A DNA stretch of 64,000 nt from contig CAKKNE010000005.1 in the NCBI GenBank assembly GCA_918797485.1, positions 1,488,001-1,552,000 on the forward strand, in the 5' to 3' direction. Source of the stretch: Pelagomonas calceolata. Its lineage: Eukaryota; Sar; Pelagophyceae; Pelagomonadales; Pelagomonadaceae. Positions within the stretch are counted from its first letter, which is position 1, and every line of letters begins with the position of its first letter. Positions 8,696 through 17,894 of this stretch are shown here, piece after piece. The notes beneath the pieces are model-generated. The model had not been told where the DNA came from. It searched no databases and saw nothing but the letters and a program-made list of their open reading frames with translations. The position numbers and the translations under genes are program-made.

Positions 8696-10864
8696 ATGGG
8701 CGGCCCGCGGAAGCGCTTCATCCCCAGCACCTTCGCGCGCGCCCACGACTTCGTCTTCAGCCCGGACGACGCCGGCGCGGCCGCCGCCGCCGACGCCGCT
8801 ACCAATGCGTCCCACAACCTCGTGCCGCCCCTGCGCTTCTGCCGCACGGGATCTGTGGAGAAGGCGACGTCGCGCCTCACGACGGCGACCGTGCCCCACA
8901 ACGGCGACGGGCAGAAGGAGTATTGTGGGGCTTGTCAGTTCGCCGACACGCGGCGGTGCACCTACTGCCACCAATCCAAGCTCTCGACGGCGCATCGACT
9001 GCCGCTGGATAGGTTGGCGTCGTTGCTGATGCGCGAAGACCGCGCCAAGGCGACGCTGGAGATCTGCCGCGAGCTGGCGCTCTACGCACGAAGTGATACA
9101 CACGCCTCGGAAACGAACCTACGATTGGGTTTCGACGTCCCCGAGCGGGCCATGTGCGACGCCCACGAGAGAGAGCGGGAGCGCTTACGAAGGTCGAGAC
9201 TGAGGGAGAGCGAGGAGCTGACAAAGTGCCGGTCGAAATTAGATAGGGCGCTGCGGGCCGCGCGCGAGGCCGCGGCGAAGCACGCGCTCGAGCAATCGCA
9301 AATAGAGGCCGCGCGCGACGCGGCCGTCGCGGCCCTCGAGGCGCGCGAGAGAGTGATTGAAGAAAGGGAGGTGGTGGTGCGCGAGAGCGTCCCGCCGGAG
9401 GCCCCGGTTCATGTGGAACATGTAGAGACGCAGTGCTACGGGACGGAGGCCTACTTCGGGGATCCGCACGCGGACGCCGTCGCCGCGGCGCTCGCCGCGC
9501 ACGCGGCCCGGCGGGCGGAATTGAGTAGAGACAAGGCCGTGCAAACGGAAGCGCCGCCGGCGCCGCCGCCGCCGCCGCGCCGGAAGCGCACGACCTTCAT
9601 GGTGCGGCGCCTGACGCCCGTCGAGGTGGCTGCGGCCGAGGCCGCGGCCGCGCGCCAGGAGGAGGAGCCCGAGGTCGAGCCCGAGCCCGAGGAGGAGGAC
9701 GTCATCGAGGAGGTCGACGAACGGGAGGCCGAACCGATGAAGCCCCCCCGAGTCGTGACGCCGCCGGCGCCGCGGCGCCGCCGCAAGAACCGCTACCAGT
9801 TCAAGAAGAAGGCCAAGCCCGCCGGCCTGTCGCTCGACGCGTTGCTCGAGACGATTTATGACGTCCTCGAGAAGAAGACGATGAGTGACGAGGTGACGCG
9901 CAAGGACGGCGTCGAGCCGGCGTCTCTCGAACAATTTGTAAGGACGTACTTCCGGGGCAAGCTCGGGCTGAAGAAGCTAGCAAGGGAGAAGGCCACGGGA
10001 TTATTCAGACGGGCGGCGCAGTTGGTGGGGAAGTCGGGCCGCGTGCGCCTGTTCGCGATCGCGGTCGGGCTCGTGTCGTACGAGGTCGACGGCGTCGAGG
10101 CGCACTACAGCCCCCACCTCGCGCACTGTCTGACGGCGTTGTTGGGCGCGTTGCACCGAGACCGGGAGGGCGGGTTGGATAGCATCAACGTCGCGCTCGG
10201 GTCGTATCCCGAAGGCGCGTATCTGATCCCCAAAACAAAAATCGTCCACGCGATTATTGGAAGCAAGGGGCTATTGGATACGACGTGCGTCCGGGAATTA
10301 CCGGAGACGTGGCGCAACCCCGTACTACTGCAGCATTTGTCCCCGAGGGAGATGCAGGACTTGTTGAGTGATGTAGATGACTTACCGGAGACTGGAGTGA
10401 AAGGTGTTGATCTAGACAAGGTTTTGTGGCTCCTCTTGGATCACCACGCGCGCGCCACCACCAAGCACGAGGCCTGGCTGAAAGCCGCGTTCCTCAAGTT
10501 CGACGACGACGCCCCGGGCCTGCAAGAGATCGAATTCGTGCGCCTGTGCCGCTGGGCGCTCGGGCCGTCTTTTGACGACCTGAGTTCGTTGGACGTGCAC
10601 AATCTATTTAGGCAGATCGGCGACCTCGCGGACCAGGCGGGCACGGGCGGCGACGACATTGATGACGCCGAGGGCTTCCCGAAGGCGATCATCCAGTTAG
10701 ATTGTGCATTAGCGCGGCCGCGGCGGTGCCGGATTTATCGGACCATGGGCGAGGACGAGGAGTGGGTCACGGAGGAGCCCTCTCCAACAGCGCCCCTGAC
10801 GAGGGCGAAGATCGGCCAGCTGCGCCACGAGCGGTCGAAGCGGCGCTTCCTCCAGAAGGCCTGA
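8696..10864 (+). CDS. large hypothetical protein with Cys cluster, coiled coil and helical C-terminus
   Basis: 722 aa from ATG 8696 (gcagccATGG, a context shared by several starts here). Features in order: Cys motif EYCGACQFADTRRCTYCHQSK near 78-97; a heptad-rich coiled coil with many Arg/Glu near 155-230; Pro-rich and very acidic linkers near 290-350; a Lys-rich patch; and a helical C-terminal half (FVRTYFRGKLGLKKLAREKATGLFRRA and onwards) with repeated DDLPETGVKGVDLDKV-like acidic loops. The 'FVR.YF...LGLKKLA' stretch resembles conserved C-terminal segments of some axonemal/centrosomal proteins, but I cannot name a family. With CFAP45 and centrin in the same window a flagellar role is possible; this is inference. 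Confidence 0.65.
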   Translation: MGGPRKRFIPSTFARAHDFVFSPDDAGAAAAADAATNASHNLVPPLRFCRTGSVEKATSRLTTATVPHNGDGQKEYCGACQFADTRRCTYCHQSKLSTAHRLPLDRLASLLMREDRAKATLEICRELALYARSDTHASETNLRLGFDVPERAMCDAHERERERLRRSRLRESEELTKCRSKLDRALRAAREAAAKHALEQSQIEAARDAAVAALEARERVIEEREVVVRESVPPEAPVHVEHVETQCYGTEAYFGDPHADAVAAALAAHAARRAELSRDKAVQTEAPPAPPPPPRRKRTTFMVRRLTPVEVAAAEAAAARQEEEPEVEPEPEEEDVIEEVDEREAEPMKPPRVVTPPAPRRRRKNRYQFKKKAKPAGLSLDALLETIYDVLEKKTMSDEVTRKDGVEPASLEQFVRTYFRGKLGLKKLAREKATGLFRRAAQLVGKSGRVRLFAIAVGLVSYEVDGVEAHYSPHLAHCLTALLGALHRDREGGLDSINVALGSYPEGAYLIPKTKIVHAIIGSKGLLDTTCVRELPETWRNPVLLQHLSPREMQDLLSDVDDLPETGVKGVDLDKVLWLLLDHHARATTKHEAWLKAAFLKFDDDAPGLQEIEFVRLCRWALGPSFDDLSSLDVHNLFRQIGDLADQAGTGGDDIDDAEGFPKAIIQLDCALARPRRCRIYRTMGEDEEWVTEEPSPTAPLTRAKIGQLRHERSKRRFLQKA

Positions 10865-10966
10865 CGAAGCGGCACGCTCCCGCCGCCGATGAATCGGCGA
10901 CGCGCGGTGTCTCCCCCCCACGTGTAACATCGTACAAGGCCTGGCGCCCCCCGCCCACGTGTAACT

Positions 10967-12016
10967 CTAGTTTTCTGACGTGTTAGCGATGTCCATGGCC
11001 GACAGGTCCCCGAGCGAGTCGTTCCGGATCATCGACGCGAGGCCCGCGCCGTCCGGCGCCTCCTGAGTTGTGGCAGGCGCCTCCTCGGTGCCGTACTCCA
11101 CGAGATTCGTCAGCGAGTCGTTCCGGATCATCGACGCCAGCCCCAGCCCGTCGGCGTGCTCATCATCCTCGGCCGGCTGCTGGGACCCGTCGGACGACCG
11201 CCGCGCGTGGGCGACCGGCGTGTTTTTGTCTTCATGATGTCGCTGGGCGTGCGCGATGACGGACGGAGACTGCGGCGACGACGCCGCGGGCTCCTTGGGT
11301 AGAGAAATTCTACGCTTCAGCGCGATTGGTGTCGTCGTCTCGGGCGTCGACGGCGGACTGTCAATGTCACCTTGGGACTGGATCTCTCTGCTAAAACTCC
11401 GGAAGTCGAAGTCGCCGACGGCCTCGGCGTCCTTGAGGCCCATTTCCCGCGCGTTGTTCGTGGCCCAGGCGCCCAGTTCTTCCGCTAAGTCCGCGAGTTG
11501 GGCGGGCGAGTAGCCGTCCCGTTGCGCTTCCACCACAGCTCGTCTCGCACTTCGTACGCGCGCCGCCCTCCCAGAATTCGTCCCCGGCTCGCAGATCAGG
11601 CCCAGACCTCGCCTACTCTCCCCGGGAATGGGTGGCGGGAGTTCGCCTTCGCCGCACTGCCGCGCCGACCGCAGCACCGTCTCGATCAACCGCCGCTGGT
11701 TGTCGCGAATTTGCGCATACTCGTGGGCCTGCCAGTAGACTCGTTCCCGCTCCCAGCGCGGCGTGTCGCACAGCCTCGGTATGGGCGACTCTCTTTGAAT
11801 AGGATCCCCAAAACGCAGCCGTCTAGATGGAGGCGGTCTGGGCTCCACGGGCGTCGTCACCATGGGCGTGCGCTCCTCGTTGTCGTCGTCCTCTTCAACA
11901 ATCGATCGCGGCGGCTCGGGGCAGAAGAGCCGGTGCCTACATAAATACGCGCCCATCACGGCCAATGCCGTAAAGCCGACGGCCGCGGTCGTCGACCCTG
12001 AACTGGTGTCGATCAT
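10967..12016 (-). CDS. single-pass membrane hypothetical protein with duplicated motif
   Basis: 349 aa. Residues about 10-26 (TAAVGFTALAVMGAYLC) form one membrane segment, followed by an acidic, probably cytosolic region. The C-terminal 75 residues contain a duplicated motif GLASMIRNDSLTNL and GLASMIRNDSLGDL, each preceded by an acidic stretch, suggesting a short linear binding motif present twice. A Ser/Pro-rich region separates the parts. No enzyme domain is recognised. It is transcribed divergently from the K+ channel gene; a 12-bp inverted repeat at 12021-12053 lies just outside the start. Confidence 0.6.
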   Translation of the reverse strand: MIDTSSGSTTAAVGFTALAVMGAYLCRHRLFCPEPPRSIVEEDDDNEERTPMVTTPVEPRPPPSRRLRFGDPIQRESPIPRLCDTPRWERERVYWQAHEYAQIRDNQRRLIETVLRSARQCGEGELPPPIPGESRRGLGLICEPGTNSGRAARVRSARRAVVEAQRDGYSPAQLADLAEELGAWATNNAREMGLKDAEAVGDFDFRSFSREIQSQGDIDSPPSTPETTTPIALKRRISLPKEPAASSPQSPSVIAHAQRHHEDKNTPVAHARRSSDGSQQPAEDDEHADGLGLASMIRNDSLTNLVEYGTEEAPATTQEAPDGAGLASMIRNDSLGDLSAMDIANTSEN

Positions 12017-12020
12017 TGCA

Positions 12021-12053
12021 TCCTAGCAGCGCTGGTCTGTGGCGCTGCTAGGA
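12021..12053. promoter_or_regulatory. perfect CTAG-armed inverted repeat between divergent genes
   Basis: Arms TCCTAGCAGCGC (12021-12032) and GCGCTGCTAGGA (12042-12053) with a 9-nt loop. It lies immediately upstream of the minus-strand gene and upstream of the K+ channel. It shares the CTAGC/GCTAG ends of the recurrent promoter element but not its TGTCTTAC centre. Confidence 0.45.
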
Positions 12054-12432
12054 AGTGTTTCCGGTGGGTTGCTCTCCCTAGGTTTGCGAGAGCGCACGGT
12101 CTCCGCGGCAATGCGGGATCGCTGCAGTCACAAGCTCAGGTCTTCAGGGTGTCGCGCTGAATCCCTTGCTGCCTGCAACGGCTCGAGCGGGCCGTGCTAT
12201 GGCCGTCCCGTCGCCCTGTAATTTGACGTGGCTGATTGTGCGGGTTTACAACCGAGCCTCCGAGGGTGTTCTTCATGGGTCATCATATCGTTCGTGCCCC
12301 GATTTCGACGCGTACGCCAAGCTGCGTAGCCTCGCGTTTGGTACGGGTTTTGTCAGCTCAATTTCCCAAAACTTAAGCGCTGGGAGTGCGGGACGAGAGC
12401 AGGCCTACGCGACTTGCAGCCACTCCGCACCC

Positions 12433-13956
12433 ATGCCCGAAACCGCCGGAAACGCCAGCGATGGCGAGCACCTCGAGGACTCAGCACCCAGGCCTGAAAC
12501 TGGCACCCATGGCGCGGACAGCGGCGAGGAGGCCAAGGACGCCATCAATGAGAGCGACGGCCCGAGCTTACTGGACATGGACGCACAGACAAGGAGGCGC
12601 TGGGTCGAGGCCCTGCTGCAGCTCCCCGACGTCGACGGCGAGGCGCTCGACCGCGCCATGAGCGACGAGTACGACGCGGCGACGCTGAAGAAGGTGCGCG
12701 CGGCGGTGCGCGGCGCCCAGTCCAAGCTGAAAGCACGGCGGGGCAACCTCGTGACGCGCGTCGCGGGCCGCGTCGTGTCGCGGCCGTCCTCCACAGGCCG
12801 AGCAGGACGTGTTCGCAGTTTCCTGCGGGCCTGCGACGCCGCCGGTTTGCAATATTTGTTATTAGCCTTCGCTTTGATGGCCGCCGGAGCTCTATTTGTC
12901 GCTTCGGTAGAACTACCTCATGAGGTGCGCACGATGGCCAGGTGGAGAAAAGAAGCAGTGCGGAGCTGGAGACGGCAGCCCTTCGCCAAGAATAGCACGG
13001 ACGTGGCCGACTGGTTCTTCGGGAGTTTTGAGAGCAAGGAGGATTCTATATCCAATAAAGCGCAGTCGCGGGCGGAGCTCGCCCCGCGGGACTGGCGCTG
13101 CGGCGGCTGCCAGGCCGTACAAAGTGTCAAACATGTCTTGCAATTGACGGAAGCGGAGGCCGCGGCGACGTGCGCGTCCGGGCTCGACAAGTGCGGCTGG
13201 CAACTCACGGCCGCGTTCCATTTTGTGGTCTCGCTGTTCACGACGATCGGGTATGGGGCACCCGTGACGCCAGCAACTCCCCTGGGGCAGATCCTGGTCG
13301 TCGCTTTATGTGTACCCGGTATAGTACTGGTAGCGATGTTCATCATCTCGCTGGGCAACTGCGCGCGGAAGTTGCTTGTCACACTGAATCGACGGGCTTT
13401 ACAGGATCGCACGGAGCGAGCGACGCGGGCGGCGACCTTAGGACTGTTCGCTCTGGCGTTATTTCCTATCTTATACATTTGCGGCTTTGCTATTTACGCG
13501 GGAACGAATCAGCCGTCCTGGTCGGGCTGGGAGTGCGTCTACTTCGCCTTCGTGTCCGTCAGCACGGTGGGGTTAGGTGATTACGCCCTCGAAAAGCCGG
13601 GCATCGGCGCGTCTCTGATCGTCGTGTTGGGATGTGCGTCGTGGGCCGTGACGCTTGGTTTGGTGCAGGATACGATTAGTGAGAGGGAGTACGTCCTGGC
13701 GACGCTGCGGGATCGGCTGAGGGACATGCGCTCTAGATTGTTCGAGTTGATGCGGAGGCTGCGCGACGACGTCTCTCGTCGAAGAAGGAACGGCTGGGAG
13801 CGCGCGCCGCCGGACACGCCCGGCGTGGTCATGTCGCCGCTACCTAGGATGATGACGAACCCGATCCACGAGGCGCCGGCGCCGCCGCCCGCAGAAGAGG
13901 ACGCGTCGTTCGAGGACGTGGCGTTGGATGAGCCGGTCGAGGAGGATGTGGTGTGA
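12433..13956 (+). CDS. two-pore domain potassium channel
   Basis: 507 aa from ATG 12433; an in-frame ATG at 12199 would add 78 residues of unpersuasive sequence. After an acidic, Ser-rich cytosolic N-terminus and a helical basic region come: TM1 (QYLLLAFALMAAGALFVASV), a long loop with several Cys, pore 1 with TTIGYGAP, TM2 (ILVVALCVPGIVLVAMFIIS), TM3 (ATLGLFALALFPILYICGFA), pore 2 with STVGLGDY, and TM4. Selectivity filters TIGYG and TVGLG are the K2P/TWIK signature. Two subunits should form a leak-type K+ channel at the plasma membrane or tonoplast. The C-terminal tail is basic then acidic, without visible EF-hands, unlike plant TPK channels. Confidence 0.85.
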   Translation: MPETAGNASDGEHLEDSAPRPETGTHGADSGEEAKDAINESDGPSLLDMDAQTRRRWVEALLQLPDVDGEALDRAMSDEYDAATLKKVRAAVRGAQSKLKARRGNLVTRVAGRVVSRPSSTGRAGRVRSFLRACDAAGLQYLLLAFALMAAGALFVASVELPHEVRTMARWRKEAVRSWRRQPFAKNSTDVADWFFGSFESKEDSISNKAQSRAELAPRDWRCGGCQAVQSVKHVLQLTEAEAAATCASGLDKCGWQLTAAFHFVVSLFTTIGYGAPVTPATPLGQILVVALCVPGIVLVAMFIISLGNCARKLLVTLNRRALQDRTERATRAATLGLFALALFPILYICGFAIYAGTNQPSWSGWECVYFAFVSVSTVGLGDYALEKPGIGASLIVVLGCASWAVTLGLVQDTISEREYVLATLRDRLRDMRSRLFELMRRLRDDVSRRRRNGWERAPPDTPGVVMSPLPRMMTNPIHEAPAPPPAEEDASFEDVALDEPVEEDVV

Positions 13957-14313
13957 TAAGTGTTTTTGTCTAACCCTAGGTTCCATTGGCGAGGGGTGTT
14001 GCGGTGCTAGGAGTCGTGGGCGGAGCCTCGCCGCCGCGCGTTGTCGATGATGGTATCGTCGTTCCACAGTTACAAGGACCGCTCTCCGGAGTGGGCCTGG
14101 GTGAACTAAGCCTCGAAGCGGCCAAGGCAACGCCTGCGGGGAAGAAATCGAGTCTTAGGCTAGCATGTAAGACACTAGCAAGCAAGTCATTTTGGCATCG
14201 GCCCGCGACCTCGGCACGAAGGTATTAGGTCTAGAGGTTACACGGGCGAGACCGACCGCGCCCCTCAGTGAATTGCCGCGGAGGCCCAAGCGCGTCGCGC
14301 GGGCGAAAACAAA
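13957..14313. other. intergenic with repeat and promoter element
   Basis: 357 bp. Bases about 13996-14048 resemble the repeat at 3203-3262. The promoter-type element at 14158-14185 precedes the TM9SF fragment. No gene. Confidence 0.45.
14158..14185 (-). promoter_or_regulatory. CTAGTGTCTTAC-type promoter element, copy 3
   Basis: Minus-strand reading TTGCTTGCTAGTGTCTTAC, 2 nt, then GCTAGCC. About 130 bp upstream of ATG 14314. Perfect core. Confidence 0.7.
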
Positions 14314-14635
14314 ATGGTTTCGCCTCTGGTCAAAGCTGTGGCCCTCGCCGCCGCGGGGCAGGCCTTCCTCTTACCGGGGATTGCGCCGCACGACTATCAA
14401 CCCGGCGAGCGCGTCTGGCTCAAGGTCAACAGCCTCACGTCGTCGAAGACCCAGGTCCCGTACGAGTACTACCGGGTAAGTAAAATTCCCCCCCCCCCCC
14501 CTTCGCGACCCCGCGCGCGTCGACGCGCCATCGCTCGTCCGGTTCGACGGCACGGCGGGCCACGCGGTCGCCGCGCCATCGTACACCGCGAATCAGAAAG
14601 ACAGCGCGATTCCCCCACCGCAGTTCCAGTTCTAG
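14314..14635 (+). pseudogene. truncated TM9SF (nonaspanin) N-terminal fragment
   Basis: The first 54 codons, with a signal peptide (MVSPLVKAVALAAAGQAFLLP) then GIAPHDYQPGERVWLKVN ... TQVPYEYYR, match the lumenal start of transmembrane-9 superfamily proteins (FYLPG.AP..Y..G......VN.L.S..T..PYEYY). Right after YYR is a canonical donor GTAAGT (14475) and a C-tract. The only nearby acceptor-like site (CCACCGCAG, ending about 14623) would give just F-Q-F-stop. The roughly 550 further residues with nine membrane spans are absent before the next gene at 15007. So this is a promoter-bearing 5' fragment of a duplicated gene, or the first exon of a gene broken by rearrangement. Orthologues traffic proteins between Golgi and endosomes. 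Confidence 0.6.
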
Positions 14636-14734
14636 GTCGTCGTGACGCGTGTCCCCTTCTCCCCGTTCCCCCGCCTTGTAAGAGGTGTCCCCTTCCACGC
14701 CAGCGTCGTCGTCTTTGAACTGCACCCCGTCTTC

Positions 14735-14776
14735 GCGGATGGATGCCAGAGAAATGCGCGGATGGATGCCAGAGAA
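14735..14776. repeat. tandem direct repeat, 19 bp x 2
   Basis: GCGGATGGATGCCAGAGAA occurs at 14735-14753 and 14758-14776. It lies in the 531-bp gap between the TM9SF exon and the carrier gene; nothing else is seen there apart from the promoter-type element at 14792. Confidence 0.7.
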
Positions 14777-14791
14777 GCGCAGATTGAAGTC

Positions 14792-14815
14792 CCTAGTGTC
14801 TTTACGGCCACTAGC
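14792..14815 (+). promoter_or_regulatory. CTAGTGTCTTAC-type promoter element, copy 4
   Basis: CCTAGTGTCTTTACGG then CCACTAGC. About 190 bp upstream of ATG 15007. One extra T in the core. Confidence 0.55.
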
Positions 14816-15006
14816 GTGAACGCACTGCGCAAACGAGCGAGAAACGCGCGACAGCGCTGCTCAAGTATTAGTTGCAAGCATTGTTGAAGGAACACGCCTC
14901 GCTAGAGCTCTGTGGCGCACACACCGCAGCAACAACGGTAAAAAGACGACGTCTCGCCAGAGCGCTGCAACGCTGCAGTTGCAGGCAGCGCGCTGCACAC
15001 ACCACA

Positions 15007-16044
15007 ATGGCAGCGCGCGGCACCATGATCGCCGTACTCATGCTCCTCGCGCCGGCCTGCGACGGCCGCGCCACGCCGCTCCGGGCGCGCGGTCGGCCAC
15101 CGCGCGCCGGCGCCCTCACACGCACCGGCGGCGGCCCGCCGCCGCCGCCGCGGCTGTCGCTGCGGCAGCACGCGCTCGCGGGCGCCTTCGCGCGGGCCGT
15201 CGCCCAGTCCTGCGTGCACCCGCTCAACGTGGCCAAAACCACCCTCCAGACGGCGAACGGGCCGGCAGCTTTAAGAGCGATGACGAGCGGCGGGCTGTTT
15301 TCCATGGCGACGTGGCGGCACCTGAGCCGGGGCCTCGGCGCGCAAGCCTTATTGTCCATGCCGAACGGCGCCATCAACTTTTGCGTGATGGAGGGCACGC
15401 GGCGGTTCATTTGTTCGGTGGCGCCGCGCGGCGGCGCGCTGATCGACGCGACGACGGCGGCCGCGGGCACGGCCGTCGCGACGGTCGTGTCGCTGCCGCA
15501 GTCCATCTTAAATGACAGGATCATGGGCGGCGCGCACCAGAACCTCGTGGAAGCCTTACGGGCCGTCGGCTGGCGGGGCCTGTACCCGCGGACGGCCTGG
15601 ACTGCGGCGCTCTGCGCGAAAGTGCCAGCTTATGCCGTGAACTGGGCGGCCTACCAAGGGTTGCGGCGGTCCCTCTCGCGGAAGGGGAAGAAGCTCGGCG
15701 CGCGCGCGGACGTCTTGGTGGGCGCTTGTGCTGCCAGTGCCTCGGTCTGCCTCATGATTCCGTTGGACACGGTGAAGGTCCGCATGACGACGGGCAATTT
15801 GGGCGGCGTGGCCTACCGCAACGTGGCGGACGCGATCCGGACGATGCTCCGCGAGGAGGGCGCCTTCTGCTTTTATCGGGGCCTGCCGCCGCGCCTTTTA
15901 AGCGTCGTGCCGATGATCGCGATCCAGTTCGCGACCTACGAGTTCGCCAAGCGGCGGCTGCCGGCCCTCGAGGCGCGCCTCGCGGAGCTCGTGCGGACGC
16001 CTGTTGTCGCGGAGGCGTCTCAAGAAAAGCTCGCGGCCATCTAA
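15007..16044 (+). CDS. mitochondrial-carrier-family protein with secretory leader
   Basis: 345 aa from ATG 15007. A hydrophobic leader (MIAVLMLLAPACDG) and an Arg/Pro-rich stretch precede three Solcar repeats beginning near 55, 145 and 240. Signature motifs: HPLNVAKTTLQ (repeat 1, P-x-N variant), LPQSILNDRI (repeat 2, degenerate), IPLDTVKVRM (repeat 3, canonical Px[DE]xx[KR]). YRGLPPRLLSVVPMIAIQFATYEF is the usual repeat-3 end. The leader points to a plastid envelope or other endomembrane rather than mitochondria; S-adenosylmethionine- or folate-type plastid carriers are possible relatives, but substrate cannot be read from sequence. Confidence 0.8.
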   Translation: MAARGTMIAVLMLLAPACDGRATPLRARGRPPRAGALTRTGGGPPPPPRLSLRQHALAGAFARAVAQSCVHPLNVAKTTLQTANGPAALRAMTSGGLFSMATWRHLSRGLGAQALLSMPNGAINFCVMEGTRRFICSVAPRGGALIDATTAAAGTAVATVVSLPQSILNDRIMGGAHQNLVEALRAVGWRGLYPRTAWTAALCAKVPAYAVNWAAYQGLRRSLSRKGKKLGARADVLVGACAASASVCLMIPLDTVKVRMTTGNLGGVAYRNVADAIRTMLREEGAFCFYRGLPPRLLSVVPMIAIQFATYEFAKRRLPALEARLAELVRTPVVAEASQEKLAAI

Positions 16045-16054
16045 GTATTTATCT

Positions 16055-16528
16055 TTAGAAGACGCCCGACCCCTCGGTCCGGTCCATGTTCTGGAACCGG
16101 TCCTCGACCAGGATGAGGTGGTAGCCGAACTGCGTGCGCACGGGGCCCGTCACCTCGCCGACCGGCACGTCCGGATCAAAGCAGACCTCGTCGAACTCCC
16201 GGACCATCTTCCCGGGCTCGAAGGACCCGAGCGACCCGCCGCTCTTGGCGCTCGGGCAGGTCGAGAACTTCGCCGCGGCGTCGGCGAAGGGCATCCCCTG
16301 GGCGATCTCGCCCATGACGCTATCGCACTCGTCGAGCGTCTTGACGAGGATGTGGCGCGCCGTCGCGCGGCGGTCGTCGAACTGCTCGTTTTTAAAAGCG
16401 TCCGCAATGAAGTCGAACATGCCGCGCAGCCGCGTCGGCCGCGTCAGGGATCGGTGCCTGGGCACGACCGGGGCCAGCGCGGCGGCCGTTTGCAGCAGTG
16501 CGAAGGAGAGCAAGCAGCGCCGAGCCAT
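16055..16528 (-). CDS. parvulin-type peptidyl-prolyl isomerase, plastid-type leader
   Basis: 157 aa from ATG 16528 (upstream frame is implausible). Leader MARRCLLSFALLQTAAALAP, transit-like basic stretch, then a PpiC/rotamase domain from about residue 58: ATARHILVKT, GEIAQGMPFADAAAKFSTCPS, GGSLGSFEPGKMVREFDEVCF, GPVRTQFGYHLILVEDR. These are the standard parvulin blocks for cis/trans isomerisation of prolyl bonds. The signal peptide plus transit-like region suggests plastid stroma or thylakoid lumen, where it would assist folding. Convergent with the carrier gene, 10 bp apart. Confidence 0.85.
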   Translation of the reverse strand: MARRCLLSFALLQTAAALAPVVPRHRSLTRPTRLRGMFDFIADAFKNEQFDDRRATARHILVKTLDECDSVMGEIAQGMPFADAAAKFSTCPSAKSGGSLGSFEPGKMVREFDEVCFDPDVPVGEVTGPVRTQFGYHLILVEDRFQNMDRTEGSGVF

Positions 16529-16979
16529 GATTACTGCTAGCTGCGTAGTTTTTTTGCCAGCGCGGCGTCGCTGGTCGAAAACGCGGTGTCTTGAGAGCAG
16601 TTGTATGTCGTGGTGGCACGTATTGATGCACGCGCGTGCCGCCCAGAGCTTGGATAAGCTAGCCAGCACACATTGAAAACTGAGTTTTGACGAATCGCTC
16701 CTGCCGTCTGCTACGGCCTCGGGGAGATACAACGGGCCACAAGAATCCTAAACTATCAAAGAGGAGCCGCCGTCTTGCGTACGGGTTCCGTCGATGGCTT
16801 GCAACTTTGCAAGACTTGGTGCTCTCTCAGTTGCTTGTTTGTGCGCTGCTGAGCTATCATATTGTTAGCATCCGTGCGCCATTACGCCGTCGCCCTGCGT
16901 CGCGCAGCCAGCACTCGCGAGGTGCTCAGGCACCCATCCACCAAGGTTGTAGCAGCACAGCGTCATCAGGGCGATCACC
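16529..16979. other. divergent intergenic region
   Basis: 451 bp between divergently transcribed parvulin and sufC genes, so it should hold both promoters. TGCTAGCTG (16535) and AGCTAGCC (16658) resemble ends of the recurrent promoter element but no full copy is present. No gene seen. Confidence 0.45.
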
Positions 16980-17861
16980 ATGCCGCGGCGCGCGAGGCAT
17001 ACGGCCCTCGCCCTGTGCTACGTCACGATCGCGGCCGCATTAAGGCCATCACTAAAAACGAGGCCACGCACTCGTTTACAAGCCGTCGCCTCAAAAGACG
17101 TCGAGCCCTTGCTGTTGTGTAAAGACATTGAAGCTAAAGTGGTCGAAAACGATAAAGCCATTTTGAAGGGTCTGGACTTGGAGGTGCGGCCCGGCGAGGT
17201 CCACGCCATCATGGGCCCGAACGGCTCCGGCAAATCGACTTTGTCGAAAGTGCTGGCCAGGCATCCTGCTTACGAGGCCACAAACGGAATAGCTACGTTA
17301 GAGGGCGAGGACTTGCTCGAACTCGAGGCCCAGGACGCGGCCCAGAAGGGCGTTTTTCTGGCCTTCCAGTATCCCGTGGAATTACCGGGCGTCGGTAACA
17401 CCGATTTTTTAAGGTTGATGCTCAATGCCAAAAGAAAAGCGAACGGCGAAGCTGAGCTGGATCCGTTGGAATTCTTGGGCGTGGCCATGGAGAAGTGCAA
17501 GATCGTGGAGATGAATCCCGACTTTCTCCAGCGGAACGTCAACGAGGGGTTCAGTGGCGGCGAGAAGAAGAGGAACGAAATATTGCAGATGGCCATGCTC
17601 GAGCCGAAATTAGCTATACTAGATGAGACCGATTCGGGGTTGGACATCGATGCTCTCAGAACCATCAGCGAAGGCATCAATCGCCTCAAACGGGACGACA
17701 ACGCGTTCGTCGTCATCACGCACTACCAGCGTTTGTTAGATTACGTCAAGCCGGACTTCGTCCACATCATGAGAGATGGTAGGATTGTGAAGACGGGCGG
17801 GCCGGAACTAGCCTTGGAGCTCGAGGCGAAGGGCTACGTCGACGAGGTGCTGAACGGCTAG
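16980..17861 (+). CDS. sufC: Fe-S cluster assembly ATPase SufC, plastid-targeted
   Basis: 293 aa. Signal peptide plus transit leader (residues 1-40), then an ABC ATPase: Walker [15 protein letters not shown] near 79, Q-loop [10 protein letters not shown], SufC-typical signature [17 protein letters not shown] near 192, Walker [17 protein letters not shown], and H-loop [12 protein letters not shown]. The signature and D-loop are specific to SufC, the ATPase of the SufBCD scaffold that builds Fe-S clusters in plastids. In many red-lineage algae sufC (ycf16) is plastid-encoded, so a nuclear copy with a leader suggests gene transfer to the nucleus. Its product would supply IspG, encoded nearby at 24-27 kb. 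Confidence 0.93.
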   Translation: MPRRARHTALALCYVTIAAALRPSLKTRPRTRLQAVASKDVEPLLLCKDIEAKVVENDKAILKGLDLEVRPGEVHAIMGPNGSGKSTLSKVLARHPAYEATNGIATLEGEDLLELEAQDAAQKGVFLAFQYPVELPGVGNTDFLRLMLNAKRKANGEAELDPLEFLGVAMEKCKIVEMNPDFLQRNVNEGFSGGEKKRNEILQMAMLEPKLAILDETDSGLDIDALRTISEGINRLKRDDNAFVVITHYQRLLDYVKPDFVHIMRDGRIVKTGGPELALELEAKGYVDEVLNG

Positions 17862-17894
17862 GGCGGGGGGCGTAAAGGTACCGTGAGGTAGGCC

